A DNA stretch of 13,741 bases from GCA-003244245 sp050700255 (GCA_050700255.1 JBOHGX010000264.1:1-13741), one strand, 5' to 3'; counted from the first letter of the stretch, positions 1 through 7,276 are shown. Notes: a model not told the origin generated them from the letters alone. Translations and numbers: made by a program.

Positions 1-643
1 ACGGCACCTCCTCGCGGACGAGGCGCCTGGCCCGGCGGGCCCGCAGCGCGCGCAACAGGTCGACGATGCGATGCAGCTCGTCAGCCTCGAATGCGAGGAT
101 CCACTCGTAGTCGCTCAGCGCGAACGAGGCGACCGTGTTGGCCCGCACATCGGGATAGTCACGGGCCTGCATACCGTGCTCGGCGAGCAGCTCACGGCGC
201 TCGGTGTCGGGCAGCAGGTACCACTCGTAGGAGCGCACGAACGGGTAGACACAGACGTAGCGGCGGGGCTGCTCCCCGGCCAGAAACGCCGGCACGTGGC
301 TCTTGTTGAACTCCGCCGGGCGATGCAATGCCACCGTCGACCACACCGGCACGCTGGCCCGACCCAAGGTGGTGGCGCGGCGCAGGTCGGCGTAGCCGGC
401 CTGCAGTGCCTCGATCTCCTCGGCGTGCCACCAGATCATCCAGTCGGCGTCGGCGCGCAATCCAGCCAGGTCGTAGACCCCGCGCACCGCCACACCTTTG
501 CCCTCCAGCGCCTCAAGGTAGTGCTGCGCCTCGCGCCCGGGCTCCGCGCGGTCGGCGGGCAACCGACCGGGCTCGACCCGGAAGACCGACCACATGGTGT
601 AGCGAATGGTGGAGTTCAGCATGGCGTAGTCCAGGCGGGTCAT
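1..643 (-). CDS. hemQ: Coproheme decarboxylase HemQ (chlorite dismutase family), 3' end cut by window edge
   Basis: HemQ converts Fe-coproporphyrin III to heme b using peroxide, the last step of the coproporphyrin-dependent pathway, in the cytoplasm. 214 residues are visible from ATG at 643; the family is about 230 aa, so roughly 15-20 C-terminal residues lie outside the window. Seen directly: the family block YPFVRSYEWYLL (residues 133-144) with Tyr133 where the family has its catalytic tyrosine, followed by EHGMQARDYPDVRANTVASF (155-174) with His156 as the likely proximal heme ligand, then a conserved DYEWILAFEADELHRIVDL. The start overlaps the hemG stop as ATGA (640-643), so translation is probably coupled and the gene is last in the hemE-hemG-hemQ operon. 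Assignment to HemQ rather than a true chlorite dismutase rests on the Gram-positive heme operon context and the sequence blocks. Confidence 0.95.
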   Translation of the reverse strand, partial: MTRLDYAMLNSTIRYTMWSVFRVEPGRLPADRAEPGREAQHYLEALEGKGVAVRGVYDLAGLRADADWMIWWHAEEIEALQAGYADLRRATTLGRASVPVWSTVALHRPAEFNKSHVPAFLAGEQPRRYVCVYPFVRSYEWYLLPDTERRELLAEHGMQARDYPDVRANTVASFALSDYEWILAFEADELHRIVDLLRALRARRARRLVREEVP

Positions 644-2139
644 GAGCCCATCGTCCCACCACTCGCGGCGGCTGCTTGGCGACCGCTCAGGTAATCGGCG
701 ATGCGCCGGGCAGCAGTGTCAGCGGTAGCGATGCACGCCGGCACGCCAATCCCATGCAGGGTGGCGCCGGCCACCGCCAAGCCGGCCGACCCGGCCACTT
801 CCCGTTCGAGCGCGGCGACGGCGTCGAGGTGTCCGGGCGCGTACTGCGGCAGCCCACCGCCCCAGCGCACCACCACGGTGGCCACCGGGGCGGCAGTGAT
901 CCCGGTGAGCGCCGCAAGATCGGCACGCACCGCACCGACCAGCTGCGCGTCGTCACATTGCAGCATCCGGGCCTCCCCGTGCCGGCCTAGCGACGCCCGG
1001 ATCAGCAGCACCTCATGCGACGAAGCGTGCGCCCACTTGCGCCCGGAGTAGGTGAACGCCTTGACCGACAGTGACTCTTTTTGGGGCTCATTGGATGCCA
1101 CCAGTACGCCGGACGCATCCGGGAGGGCCTGCGCAGCGGCCAGTGGCAGCGCCAGCCCGACCACTGCACAAGAGGCGACCTCAACTCGGCCCGCCGCGGC
1201 CGAGGCCAGCGGCAGCGGGCCAGCGAGCAGCCGCCGTAAGGCGGGGGCTGGCACGGCGAGGATCACAGCGTCAACATCGAGGTGCTTGGGCCGACTCGCC
1301 TCAGGGACCCGACCGCCCAGCTCCAGCCGCCAGCCGACGGAGGTACGGGCCAGCCCGCGCGCCAGCAGCCCGAGCCGCGGCTGCACCGCCGCGGCGGCCA
1401 CCAGCGCGTCCACCAGGCCACCGAGCCCGCCCAGCAGGGTGCCGAAGACCGGCTCCGTGCCTGAGAGCCCGACACGGCGTACATGAGAGCCCGACACACC
1501 GTGCAGGGGGGGCAACGCAGCAGCGGCCGCAGCGAGCAGTGATCCCGCGCCACGGTCCAGCGCGGCAGCCACCGCGGGCAACGTGGCACGTAACCCCAGC
1601 GCGTCTGCGCGCCCCGCATACACCCCACCCAGTAACGGGTCGACCAGCCGGTCGACCAGCTCGTCACCGGCCCGCTCACGCAGCAGCATCCCGACCGCGG
1701 CGTCCTGCCCGGGTTCCCAGCACAGCGGCACCGTGGGTTCCGCGGCCACCCGCTGCGTTCCCTGCGCAGACAGCAGGCCGGCGACATCAGCAGCGGCGCC
1801 CGGCAGCCCCAGCAGGGTGCGGGTGGGCAGGGGCAGGGTGCGCTCACCGGCCCGCACCGTGGGGACCACCCCGGTGGGATGAGCCAGTTGCCCGTCGAGA
1901 CCTAACTCCTCGATCAGCCTGACCGCCTCCGGCCGGCGCATCAGGAACGCCTCCGCGCCCACGTCCAGCGCCACGCCGGCGAGTTCCACGGTCCGCAGCG
2001 CTCCCCCGAGCCGCCGCGAGCCCTCGACAAGCATGATCTGGGCGGTCGGACCGAGCAGCGTGCGCAACCGGTACGCCGCGGTCAGACCAGAGATTCCCGC
2101 TCCGACCACGGCGATCCGCGGAGGCCCCGCGCCGCTCAC
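640..2139 (-). CDS. hemG: Coproporphyrinogen III oxidase (HemG/HemY/CgoX), FAD-dependent
   Basis: 499 aa, normal length for the family. It oxidises coproporphyrinogen III to coproporphyrin III with FAD in Gram-positive bacteria; older annotation calls it protoporphyrinogen oxidase. Seen: an N-terminal dinucleotide-binding motif VVGAGISGLTAAYRL with GAGISG at residues 13-18, an acidic end of beta2 (LVEGS), the GALRT/DVGAEAFL substrate-side region, and the C-terminal FAD closure LAVAGATLHGIGVPACIATA. Start is GTG at 2139, which overlaps the hemE stop as GTGA (2136-2139); the stop overlaps the hemQ start. No membrane segment is evident beyond the hydrophobic FAD fold. One oddity is a 14-bp direct repeat inside the gene (1462-1497), described separately. 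The alternative name protoporphyrinogen IX oxidase cannot be excluded from sequence, but the hemQ partner argues for CgoX. Confidence 0.95.
   Translation of the reverse strand: MSGAGPPRIAVVGAGISGLTAAYRLRTLLGPTAQIMLVEGSRRLGGALRTVELAGVALDVGAEAFLMRRPEAVRLIEELGLDGQLAHPTGVVPTVRAGERTLPLPTRTLLGLPGAAADVAGLLSAQGTQRVAAEPTVPLCWEPGQDAAVGMLLRERAGDELVDRLVDPLLGGVYAGRADALGLRATLPAVAAALDRGAGSLLAAAAAALPPLHGVSGSHVRRVGLSGTEPVFGTLLGGLGGLVDALVAAAAVQPRLGLLARGLARTSVGWRLELGGRVPEASRPKHLDVDAVILAVPAPALRRLLAGPLPLASAAAGRVEVASCAVVGLALPLAAAQALPDASGVLVASNEPQKESLSVKAFTYSGRKWAHASSHEVLLIRASLGRHGEARMLQCDDAQLVGAVRADLAALTGITAAPVATVVVRWGGGLPQYAPGHLDAVAALEREVAGSAGLAVAGATLHGIGVPACIATADTAARRIADYLSGRQAAAASGGTMGS
1462..1497. repeat. 14-bp exact direct repeat within hemG, period 22 bp
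   Basis: TGAGAGCCCGACAC occurs at 1462-1475 and again at 1484-1497. The period of 22 is not a multiple of three, so the two copies are read in different frames (as ..VSGSH.. and ..VGLSGT..). The hemG frame nevertheless stays open. It may be the trace of a short duplication in a variable stretch of the protein, or chance. Confidence 0.7.
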
Positions 2140-3206
2140 AGCGAGTGCGCCAGCTCCACGATGCGGGTCAGCACGTCCGGATCGGTTCCCGGCAGGACAC
2201 CGTGACCGAGGTTGAGCACGTGTGCGTCAGCCGCACGCCCCTCGGCGACCACCCGGTGCACCTCACGCTCGACAACCGGCCACCCGGCCAGCAGCACTGC
2301 CGGGTCGAGATTGCCCTGGAGCACGACCGGACCGTGCGGGCGGGCGGCCCGCACTCGTTGCACGGCAACGTCGAGGGGGATCCGCCAATCCACTCCGACG
2401 ACGTCCGCGCCGGCTTGAGCCATCGCACCGAGCAGCTCTGCAGTGCCCACCCCGAAATGAATCCGCGGCAGACCGGTATCGGCCAGGCCGGCCAGCACCC
2501 GCGCCGAGTGCGGGAGCACGAACTGCCGGTAGTCCCGCTGCGACAGCGCACCCGCCCAGGAGTCGAACAGCTGCACCGCATCCACCCCGGCGGCTACCTG
2601 CACCCGAAGGAAAGTGAGGGTCAGCTGGGCGAGCCGATCCAGCAACGCGTGCCAGACCTCGGGCTCGGAATGCATGAGGGCCTTGGTGCGCTCGTGGTGG
2701 CGGCTCGGTCCACCCTCGACGAGATAGGAGGCCAGCGTGAACGGTGCCCCGGCAAACCCGATCAGCGGAATCTGTCCCAGCTCGTTGACCAGCAACCGCA
2801 CCGCGGCGGCAACCGGCTCGACTGCCTGAGGATCCAGGGCGGGCAACGCCGCGACATCCGAGGCACTGCGCACCGGACTGTCCACCACCGGACCGGTGCC
2901 GGCCACGATGTCCAGCCCAACGCCGGCTGCGTGCAGCGGCACCACGATGTCGCTGAACAGGATGGCGGCGTCCACCCCGTGGCGCCGTACCGGCTGCAGC
3001 GTGATCTCGCACGCCAGCTCAGGAGTCATACAGGCCTGCAGCATCGGCAGACCGGCCCGCACCGTGCGGTACTCGGGCAGTGACCGCCCGGCCTGTCTCA
3101 TGAACCACACCGGCGGGTGGTCGGGGCGCTCGCCCCGCGCTGCGGCCAACAATGGCACATCGGCTAGCACCCGGCGCGCGGTGGCCGGTCCGGTGGTCGT
3201 GGTCAT
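2136..3206 (-). CDS. hemE: Uroporphyrinogen decarboxylase HemE
   Basis: Decarboxylates the four acetate side chains of uroporphyrinogen III to give coproporphyrinogen III; cytoplasmic, cofactor-free. 356 aa from ATG at 3206, the usual length. Seen: PVWFMRQAGRSLPEYR near the N-terminus (RQAGR at residues 37-41, the substrate carboxylate-binding motif), ILFSDIVVP with the catalytic Asp, GFAGAPFTLASYLVEGG, DSWAGAL, HFGVGTAELL, GVDWRIPL, QGNLDP and the C-terminal LNLGHGVLPGTDPD. The frame is open much further upstream (to 3533), but homology begins only just after 3206; ATG at 3218 (four residues longer) is the other candidate and neither has a strong Shine-Dalgarno site. First gene of the heme operon, divergent from the small CxxC gene with about 150 bp between them. 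The stop overlaps the hemG start. Confidence 0.95.
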   Translation of the reverse strand: MTTTTGPATARRVLADVPLLAAARGERPDHPPVWFMRQAGRSLPEYRTVRAGLPMLQACMTPELACEITLQPVRRHGVDAAILFSDIVVPLHAAGVGLDIVAGTGPVVDSPVRSASDVAALPALDPQAVEPVAAAVRLLVNELGQIPLIGFAGAPFTLASYLVEGGPSRHHERTKALMHSEPEVWHALLDRLAQLTLTFLRVQVAAGVDAVQLFDSWAGALSQRDYRQFVLPHSARVLAGLADTGLPRIHFGVGTAELLGAMAQAGADVVGVDWRIPLDVAVQRVRAARPHGPVVLQGNLDPAVLLAGWPVVEREVHRVVAEGRAADAHVLNLGHGVLPGTDPDVLTRIVELAHSL

Positions 3207-3357
3207 CTCAGCGACCATCGTCGCACGGATCGGGCATGGTTGAGACCCTGGGTTCAGACGGGCTCGGCCCCGGCCCGGCGTGGCGCGCTGATCGCCCGGC
3301 CCACTCGTGCGACGGTGTGCTCGGGGAATGAGCCCCACCGTCCCGGCGGAGGTCTGC
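3207..3357. promoter_or_regulatory. Divergent intergenic region between hemE and the CxxC gene
   Basis: This 151-bp gap separates two divergently transcribed operons, so promoters for both must lie in or near it. I see no convincing -10/-35 pair or operator palindrome. A GGAGG at 3348-3352 is the only strong signal; it sits 5 bases before the GTG at 3358. Confidence 0.4.
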
Positions 3358-3582
3358 GTGTACCGGCGCGATGCCGAAGATCGGCAAGTCAGTATCGAGA
3401 TGGCCTGGTGTCCAGCATGCCGGGCCGAGTGCACGGTTGAGATCATCGCGCTGGCTGGCGATCCCGCGCCGGTCGCCATCTGTGTGGACTGCGGTCTTGG
3501 AGTGGAGACCTGGTGGTTGCCCGGGTTGCTCACGACGACCTCCGAGATAGAAGGGGCCGGCCACGGTGTCCGGGCATCGTGA
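3358..3582 (+). CDS. Small hypothetical protein with two CxxC pairs (possible zinc ribbon)
   Basis: 74 aa from GTG at 3358, chosen because GGAGG (3348-3352) lies five bases upstream; the frame is also open from ATG 3328 and GTG 3307, which lack well-placed ribosome sites. Seen: a short polar start, then WCPACRAEC (CxxC plus a third Cys) and, about 19 residues later, ICVDCGLGVETWW (CxxC), the spacing of a small four-cysteine zinc-binding knuckle pair. No signal peptide or membrane segment. The 3' end overlaps the DUF3000 start by 17 bp, so the two are probably translated together. Codon use fits its neighbours, which favours a real gene. I do not recognise the family; zinc binding is inferred from cysteine spacing only, and a redox role is an alternative. 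Confidence 0.6.
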   Translation: MYRRDAEDRQVSIEMAWCPACRAECTVEIIALAGDPAPVAICVDCGLGVETWWLPGLLTTTSEIEGAGHGVRAS

Positions 3583-4150
3583 CCGTGGTATGCCTGATCT
3601 GGCGGATACCCCGGAGATCTTCCGCAGGGCGGTGCTCTCGCTCAACGCAGTGCGGCCACGCCCTGAGATGCGCTTCGAGCCGATCCCAGCCCCGCAGCGG
3701 CTGGCGCCATGGGCCTACGCCTGGGGTCTTGAGCTTCCCGGCGCCGGCCACGCGTCGGCGACCGGACGGCTCGTACTCCTTCATGACCCGGACGGTCCAG
3801 AGGCCTGGGAGAGCGCCTTGCGGCTGGTTGGCTTCATCCGCGCGGAGCTAGACCCCGAGTTCGCCGGTGACCCGTTGTTGCCGGCCGTGGGCTGGTCCTG
3901 GCTCGTGGACGCGCTGTCCACTGTCGGCGCGAAGCACACCGCTCTCGGTGGCACGGTGACCCAGACCTCGTCAGCCCGGTTCGGCACCATCACCGGGCCC
4001 GAGCGAGCGGACGACATCGAACTGCGGGCGTCGTGGACCCCAATAGGTGAAAGTCTCGCGGCGCACGGCGAGGCGTTCTGTGAACTGATGGCGGCAGCCG
4101 CCGGGCTCCCACCGGTCGGAGTTGTGGCCCTCGGCAAGCGCCTCGACTGA
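3566..4150 (+). CDS. DUF3000-family protein, function unknown
   Basis: 194 aa. The GTG at 3566 is preferred because AAGGGG (3551-3556) lies nine bases upstream; ATG at 3590 would remove eight residues. The protein matches, from memory, the conserved actinobacterial DUF3000 family that sits beside RNase D (the Mycobacterium tuberculosis Rv2680 position). Seen: PEIFRRAVLSLNAVRPRPEM at the N-terminus, PWAYAWGLEL, GRLVLLHDPDGPEAWESALRLVGFIRAELD, WSWLVDAL and a C-terminal helix AHGEAFCELMAAAAGLPPVGV. It looks soluble, with no membrane segment or catalytic motif that I can name. It overlaps the small CxxC gene. Because the order with RNase D is conserved, a role linked to RNA turnover is possible, but that is inference. 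Confidence 0.85.
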   Translation: MSGHRDRGMPDLADTPEIFRRAVLSLNAVRPRPEMRFEPIPAPQRLAPWAYAWGLELPGAGHASATGRLVLLHDPDGPEAWESALRLVGFIRAELDPEFAGDPLLPAVGWSWLVDALSTVGAKHTALGGTVTQTSSARFGTITGPERADDIELRASWTPIGESLAAHGEAFCELMAAAAGLPPVGVVALGKRLD

Positions 4151-4444
4151 TCAAGGCTGCGACCTGACTCCCCCAGCGACCTGGTGTTTATCGCATTAAC
4201 TAAGAGGAGTCGTTCAACCCGGCGCTGGCGTTACTGGTCCGGCGTTGTGTCCCCTGATCGGGCGACCGTCGATGGCGGCTTTGCGATCAAATCGGCAAGA
4301 ACGTTCGCTCGCAGCTCCCCGTTAGGCCGCTCGGACGGCTACTCTCCCCCGTACGACACCATCCCCGGTCGAGTGGCGGCGCGGTTACTCGACGGGGTCC
4401 CGGTGTGCGGTCGGGGGCACGACCGACTCCAGGGAGGTAGCGAC
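4151..4444 (+). promoter_or_regulatory. Leader region upstream of the orphan response regulator
   Basis: 294 bp without a supported gene. The frame of the regulator is open back to 4184, but residues encoded here (Arg/Ser-rich, no similarity that I recognise) do not look like part of a receiver protein. An AT-rich patch around 4187-4205 (tgtttatcgcattaactaag) is the most promoter-like segment in this GC-rich DNA. The region ends in a strong ribosome site, GGGAGG at 4432-4437, seven bases before GTG 4445. No clear terminator is seen after the DUF3000 gene. Confidence 0.4.
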
Positions 4445-5161
4445 GTGGCTGCTGTCGGATACGGCGCGACCGTCAGGTCGGCGCCATCCGGCGCCGTGCC
4501 GGCGTCATTGGTCCCGCATCCGCGGGAGGAACTGTTCACCGTGCTGGTGGTCGACGACCATCCGTTACTGCGTGAAGCGATCGCTTCACGGTTAGTGACA
4601 ATGGGCGCGGTCACAGTGCATGAGGCCGCATCGGTGGCTGAGGCGAGGACACGCGCTCTCGCCTCGGGTCCCTGCGACCTCGCGATACTCGATCTGACCC
4701 TGCCCGACGGTAGCGGGCTGGACCTGATCGGCGAGCTGCGCGGCCAAGGCTGGCCGCGCGTCGTCGTGCTCGCATCATCGGATGACCCGCATGCCGTCCG
4801 CACCGCATTCCAGACCGGTGCGCAGGCGTACCTACTCAAGTCGGCGTCCCCTTCGGTGGTCACTGACGGCGTGCGCCGAGTGCTCGATGGCGGGGTCTAC
4901 GCAGACCCGACGGTGGCACCGATGCTGGCGTCCGGCACGCGAGTACCGGGAACCGACAACACCCCGCGCGAGCTGTCCGCCCGGGAAGTCGAGGTGCTTC
5001 AACTGGTCGCCGACGGCCAGTCCAACAAGGAGATCGGTGAGGCTCTGAAACTGTCCGCGCTCACGGTGAAAAGTCACCTGTCTCGTATCGGGCGCAAGCT
5101 CGGCACCGGTGACCGCGCGCAGATGGTCGCTCTAGCGATGCGTGCAGGGGTCATCCGCTGA
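4445..5161 (+). CDS. Orphan NarL/LuxR-family response regulator
   Basis: 238 aa DNA-binding regulator with a phosphoacceptor receiver domain and a LuxR-type helix-turn-helix. Start GTG 4445 is chosen for GGGAGG at 4432-4437. Seen: after about 30 variable residues the receiver begins TVLVVDDHPLLREAI (acidic pair Asp37-Asp38), phosphoacceptor Asp83 in LAILDLTLPDG, a Ser at 111 in place of the common Thr, and Lys132 in AYLLKSASP. The output domain (about 174-238) has LSAREVEVLQLVADGQSNKEIGEALKLS and TVKSHLSRIGRKLG, the four-helix LuxR/GerE fold. No histidine kinase is adjacent; the kinase at 8704-9828 has its own OmpR-type partner. Its stop overlaps the proposed CTG start of the RNase D gene, so both are likely co-translated. 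A 20-bp perfect palindrome lies within its 5' coding part. Confidence 0.93.
   Translation: MAAVGYGATVRSAPSGAVPASLVPHPREELFTVLVVDDHPLLREAIASRLVTMGAVTVHEAASVAEARTRALASGPCDLAILDLTLPDGSGLDLIGELRGQGWPRVVVLASSDDPHAVRTAFQTGAQAYLLKSASPSVVTDGVRRVLDGGVYADPTVAPMLASGTRVPGTDNTPRELSAREVEVLQLVADGQSNKEIGEALKLSALTVKSHLSRIGRKLGTGDRAQMVALAMRAGVIR
4571..4590. repeat. Perfect 20-bp palindrome inside the response regulator gene
   Basis: CGTGAAGCGATCGCTTCACG is identical to its reverse complement over all 20 bases, centred on GCGATCGC. It lies 126 bp into the coding sequence, encoding residues REAIASR just after the first receiver helix begins. It could be an intragenic operator, an mRNA hairpin or a chance product of coding. 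Confidence 0.85.
5146..5150 (+). promoter_or_regulatory. Ribosome binding site that supports a CTG start for RNase D
   Basis: AGGGG lies seven bases upstream of CTG at 5158, inside the last codons of the response regulator gene. No comparable site precedes the next candidate start, TTG 5182, where the upstream bases are gagaccaccccggttccc. Confidence 0.6.
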
Positions 5162-6387
5162 CCGAGACCACCCCGGTTCCCTTGCTGGCGCCGGCCGCCG
5201 GGGTGCCGCCGGTCGTCGCCTCGACGGCGGCTTTGGACGCTGCGGTGGCTGTACTCGGTGCCGGTACCGGCCCGGTCGCCGTGGACACCGAACGCGCCTC
5301 GGGTTACCGCTATTGGCAGCGCGCCTACCTGATCCAGCTCCGCAGAGAGGGCGCGGGCACCGCACTCATCGACCCGATCGGTCTCGATGACCTGTCCGGA
5401 CTCGCCGAAGTGCTGAACCCACTGGAATGGGTGCTACACGCCGCTTCCCAGGACCTGCCGTGCCTGGCGGAGCTGGGGCTGCGGCCCCACGCGATCTTCG
5501 ACACCGAGCTGGCGGCGCGGCTGGCTGGACTTGAGCGGGTCGGTCTGGCGGCACTGGTCGAAGAACTGCTCGGATATCACCTGCAGAAAGGACACGGCGC
5601 TGCTGACTGGTCACGCCGGCCGCTGCCGCCGGAGTGGCTGACCTACGCCGCGCTCGACGTCGAACTGCTGCTACCTCTGCGATCTGTCATCGCCGCCGAA
5701 TTGGATGCCCAGGGCAAGTCAGGTTGGGCTGCCGAGGAATTCGAGGCGGTACGGACCGCTGGCCCACCCGCACCGCGCCCCGACCCGTGGCGCCGGACTT
5801 CGGGAATGCACCGCATCCACCGGCCGCGCGACCTGGCCGCGGTACGTGAGCTATGGCTGGCCCGCGAGCAGCTGGCCCGGCAGCGCGACATAGCGCCCGG
5901 TCGGGTGCTGCCCGATGCCGCGATCATCGATGCGGCGCTCGCCGATCCGCCCGACGTTGCGGCGCTGCTGTCCCGCCCGGTGTTCGGCGGTCGTTCGCAG
6001 CGCCGGCAGGTCAAGACATGGCTGACCGCGTTACAGACCGCGCGGGCGTTGCCAGCCGGGGAGCTACCACCCATACATGCCCACAGCGGGAGCCCGCCCC
6101 CGGTAAACCGCTGGCCGGACCGGGATCCGGCCGCAGCGGTCCGGCTTGTCGCAGTACGTGCGGCACTGACTGAGATCGCCGAGCATTACCGGCTGCCGTT
6201 GCAGAACCTGTTGCAGCCCGACTTTGTGCGCCGACTGTGCTGGGAACCTCCTGAGCCGCTGGATGCCGCTGAGCCGTTGAATGTCGCTGCGGTGGACCGG
6301 GAACTTGCCGCCGGTGGGGCACGGCGGTGGCAGCGCGAACTGACCGCGCACCCCCTCGCCACGGCACTCAAGGCAGCCGCCGGGTAG
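5158..6387 (+). CDS. rnd: RNase D-type 3'-5' exonuclease with HRDC domain
   Basis: DEDDy-family exoribonuclease, likely trimming 3' ends of tRNA and other stable RNA in the cytoplasm. 409 aa if started at CTG 5158. Seen, numbered from that start: Exo I VAVDTERASGYRYWQRAYL (Asp43, Glu45), Exo II HAASQDLPCL (Asp99), Exo III YAALDVELLLPL (Tyr163, Asp167); then an HRDC-like helical domain (about 215-300: AVRELWLAREQLARQRDIAP, LPDAAIIDAALADPP) and a second helical C-terminal region ending near 409. No ATG, GTG or TTG lies in frame between the upstream stop and 5182, while the residues from 5161 on (TETTPVPLLAPAAGVPPVV) look like the normal family N-terminus. With AGGGG at 5146-5150 this favours CTG 5158 overlapping the regulator stop as CTGA. 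TTG 5182 is the alternative and would drop eight residues. Confidence 0.93.
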   Translation: MTETTPVPLLAPAAGVPPVVASTAALDAAVAVLGAGTGPVAVDTERASGYRYWQRAYLIQLRREGAGTALIDPIGLDDLSGLAEVLNPLEWVLHAASQDLPCLAELGLRPHAIFDTELAARLAGLERVGLAALVEELLGYHLQKGHGAADWSRRPLPPEWLTYAALDVELLLPLRSVIAAELDAQGKSGWAAEEFEAVRTAGPPAPRPDPWRRTSGMHRIHRPRDLAAVRELWLAREQLARQRDIAPGRVLPDAAIIDAALADPPDVAALLSRPVFGGRSQRRQVKTWLTALQTARALPAGELPPIHAHSGSPPPVNRWPDRDPAAAVRLVAVRAALTEIAEHYRLPLQNLLQPDFVRRLCWEPPEPLDAAEPLNVAAVDRELAAGGARRWQRELTAHPLATALKAAAG

Positions 6388-6403
6388 CCCTTCAAGGACT
6401 ACC
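6383..6403 (+). terminator. Hairpin over the rnd stop codon (UUCAA loop)
   Basis: GGTAGCCC (6383-6390) pairs with GGACTACC (6396-6403) around a TTCAA loop, with one mismatch in eight pairs. The stem includes the TAG stop of rnd. There is no following T-run, as is common for actinobacterial terminators, so the call rests on the stem and on its location between convergent genes. Confidence 0.5.
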
Positions 6404-6439
6404 AACCCCGGTCGCGGCTGCTGTCAATGACTACCAACC
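6388..6439 (+). repeat. Left inverted-repeat set with two CTACCAACC boxes
   Basis: CTACCAACC occurs at 6399-6407 and 6431-6439, 32 bp apart. The outer part, 6388-6408 (starting CCCTTCAAGG), matches the reverse complement of 8680-8700 at 20 of 21 positions. The second boxes at the two ends also match, again 32 bp inside the first. The interval between rnd (ends 6387) and the WYL gene (ends 6474) holds nothing else. Confidence 0.75.
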
Positions 6440-6473
6440 TCGGGCCGCGAGCGCCGTCGATAGTGCGACCTGG

Positions 6474-7235
6474 CTACCGGGCCGCGCGGAGATACCGAGC
6501 GGAAAGCTTCGTGAGCTCGTCGACGAGCTCCGGAGCGGCCATCCGGCCGCGGGTGACGTAAGTGGCGATGTCGGGTTCGGGTAGCTGCCGGGGGACGAAC
6601 CGGGGGCCGGTTGGGATACGAGGCGTGAGCCGGTCAACGCGGAAGCTGCGCCAGTCGCAGCGATTGAGGTCGAAGGCGACCAGATACCAACGCTGGCCAG
6701 CGTGTACCAGCCGGTGCGGCTCGACCGTGCGGACGCTTGAGATATCCCGCCGGTCGACGTAGTCCAACCGCAACAGGACGTGGTCGCGGCACGCGGCGGC
6801 GATCGCGGTCAGCGCCTCCGGACGCACTACTTTGGCGCCGCTCGGCAGCGCGACCATCGCGGCCTGCAGAGTGTGGACACGATGGCGCAAACGCGCCGGC
6901 ATGACCTGTTCAAGCTTGGCCAACGCCCGCACCGAGCTCTCCTCGATCCCCGCGACGGTACCGCCGCCGGCCGTACCCAGCCCGACTGCGACTGCGACCA
7001 CTTCGTCGTCGTCGAGCAACTGCGGAGGCAGCACCGCGCCGGCGCGCAGGCGGTAACCGCCGGCCACACCGGGTGTCGAGGCCACGGTGTAGCCCAGGCT
7101 CCGGAGCCGGCTGATGTCGGTGCGCACGGTGCGGGTGCTGACACCGAGCCGGCCGGCCAGCTGAGTACCGGACCAGTTCCGGTTGGTCTGCAACAGAGAG
7201 AGCAGCCGGAGCAACCGCACTGACGTATCCACCAT
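6474..7235 (-). CDS. WYL-domain helix-turn-helix transcriptional regulator
   Basis: 253 aa from ATG 7235; the frame is open further upstream to 7334, but the family begins at MVDTSVRLLRLLSLLQ. Seen: an N-terminal HTH_11-type winged helix (about 1-60) with WSGTQLAGRLGVSTRTVRTDISRLRSLGY and the GGYRL wing, a linker region with VVAVAVGLGTAGGG, then a WYL domain around HRLVHAGQRWYLVAFD followed by WRSFRVDRLTPRI. The C-terminal extension is short (about 50 residues), so the protein is smaller than the usual ~320 aa three-domain members. WYL domains sense small ligands or nucleic acid; the ligand is not deducible here. The gene is divergent from the dehydrogenase, which is the probable target, with a candidate operator between them, and convergent with rnd. 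Confidence 0.9.
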   Translation of the reverse strand: MVDTSVRLLRLLSLLQTNRNWSGTQLAGRLGVSTRTVRTDISRLRSLGYTVASTPGVAGGYRLRAGAVLPPQLLDDDEVVAVAVGLGTAGGGTVAGIEESSVRALAKLEQVMPARLRHRVHTLQAAMVALPSGAKVVRPEALTAIAAACRDHVLLRLDYVDRRDISSVRTVEPHRLVHAGQRWYLVAFDLNRCDWRSFRVDRLTPRIPTGPRFVPRQLPEPDIATYVTRGRMAAPELVDELTKLSARYLRAAR

Positions 7236-7255
7236 GGTGTCCACTCTGCGCGCTT

Positions 7256-7276
7256 CGCGGAGGGAACTCTTCCGCG
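7256..7276. promoter_or_regulatory. Candidate operator palindrome between WYL regulator and dehydrogenase genes
   Basis: CGCGGA (7256-7261) and TCCGCG (7271-7276) are perfect inverted arms around nine bases (gggaactct); one further inner pair also matches. It lies in the 62-bp divergent gap, 20 bp from the regulator start and 21 bp from the dehydrogenase start, a normal place for an autoregulatory site. Confidence 0.45.

Noticed and set aside
2145..3083. Plus-strand open frame of 312 codons opposite hemE
   Set aside because: Mirror of the hemE reading frame; no domain or plausible ribosome site.
3207..3533. N-terminal extension of HemE by about 109 residues
   Set aside because: The extension would overlap the small CxxC gene in antisense and lacks family similarity; normal HemE length is reached from 3206 (or 3218).
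4184..4444. N-terminal extension of the orphan response regulator
   Set aside because: No ribosome site at 4184, Arg/Ser-rich sequence not expected before a receiver domain, and a strong GGGAGG sits before GTG 4445.
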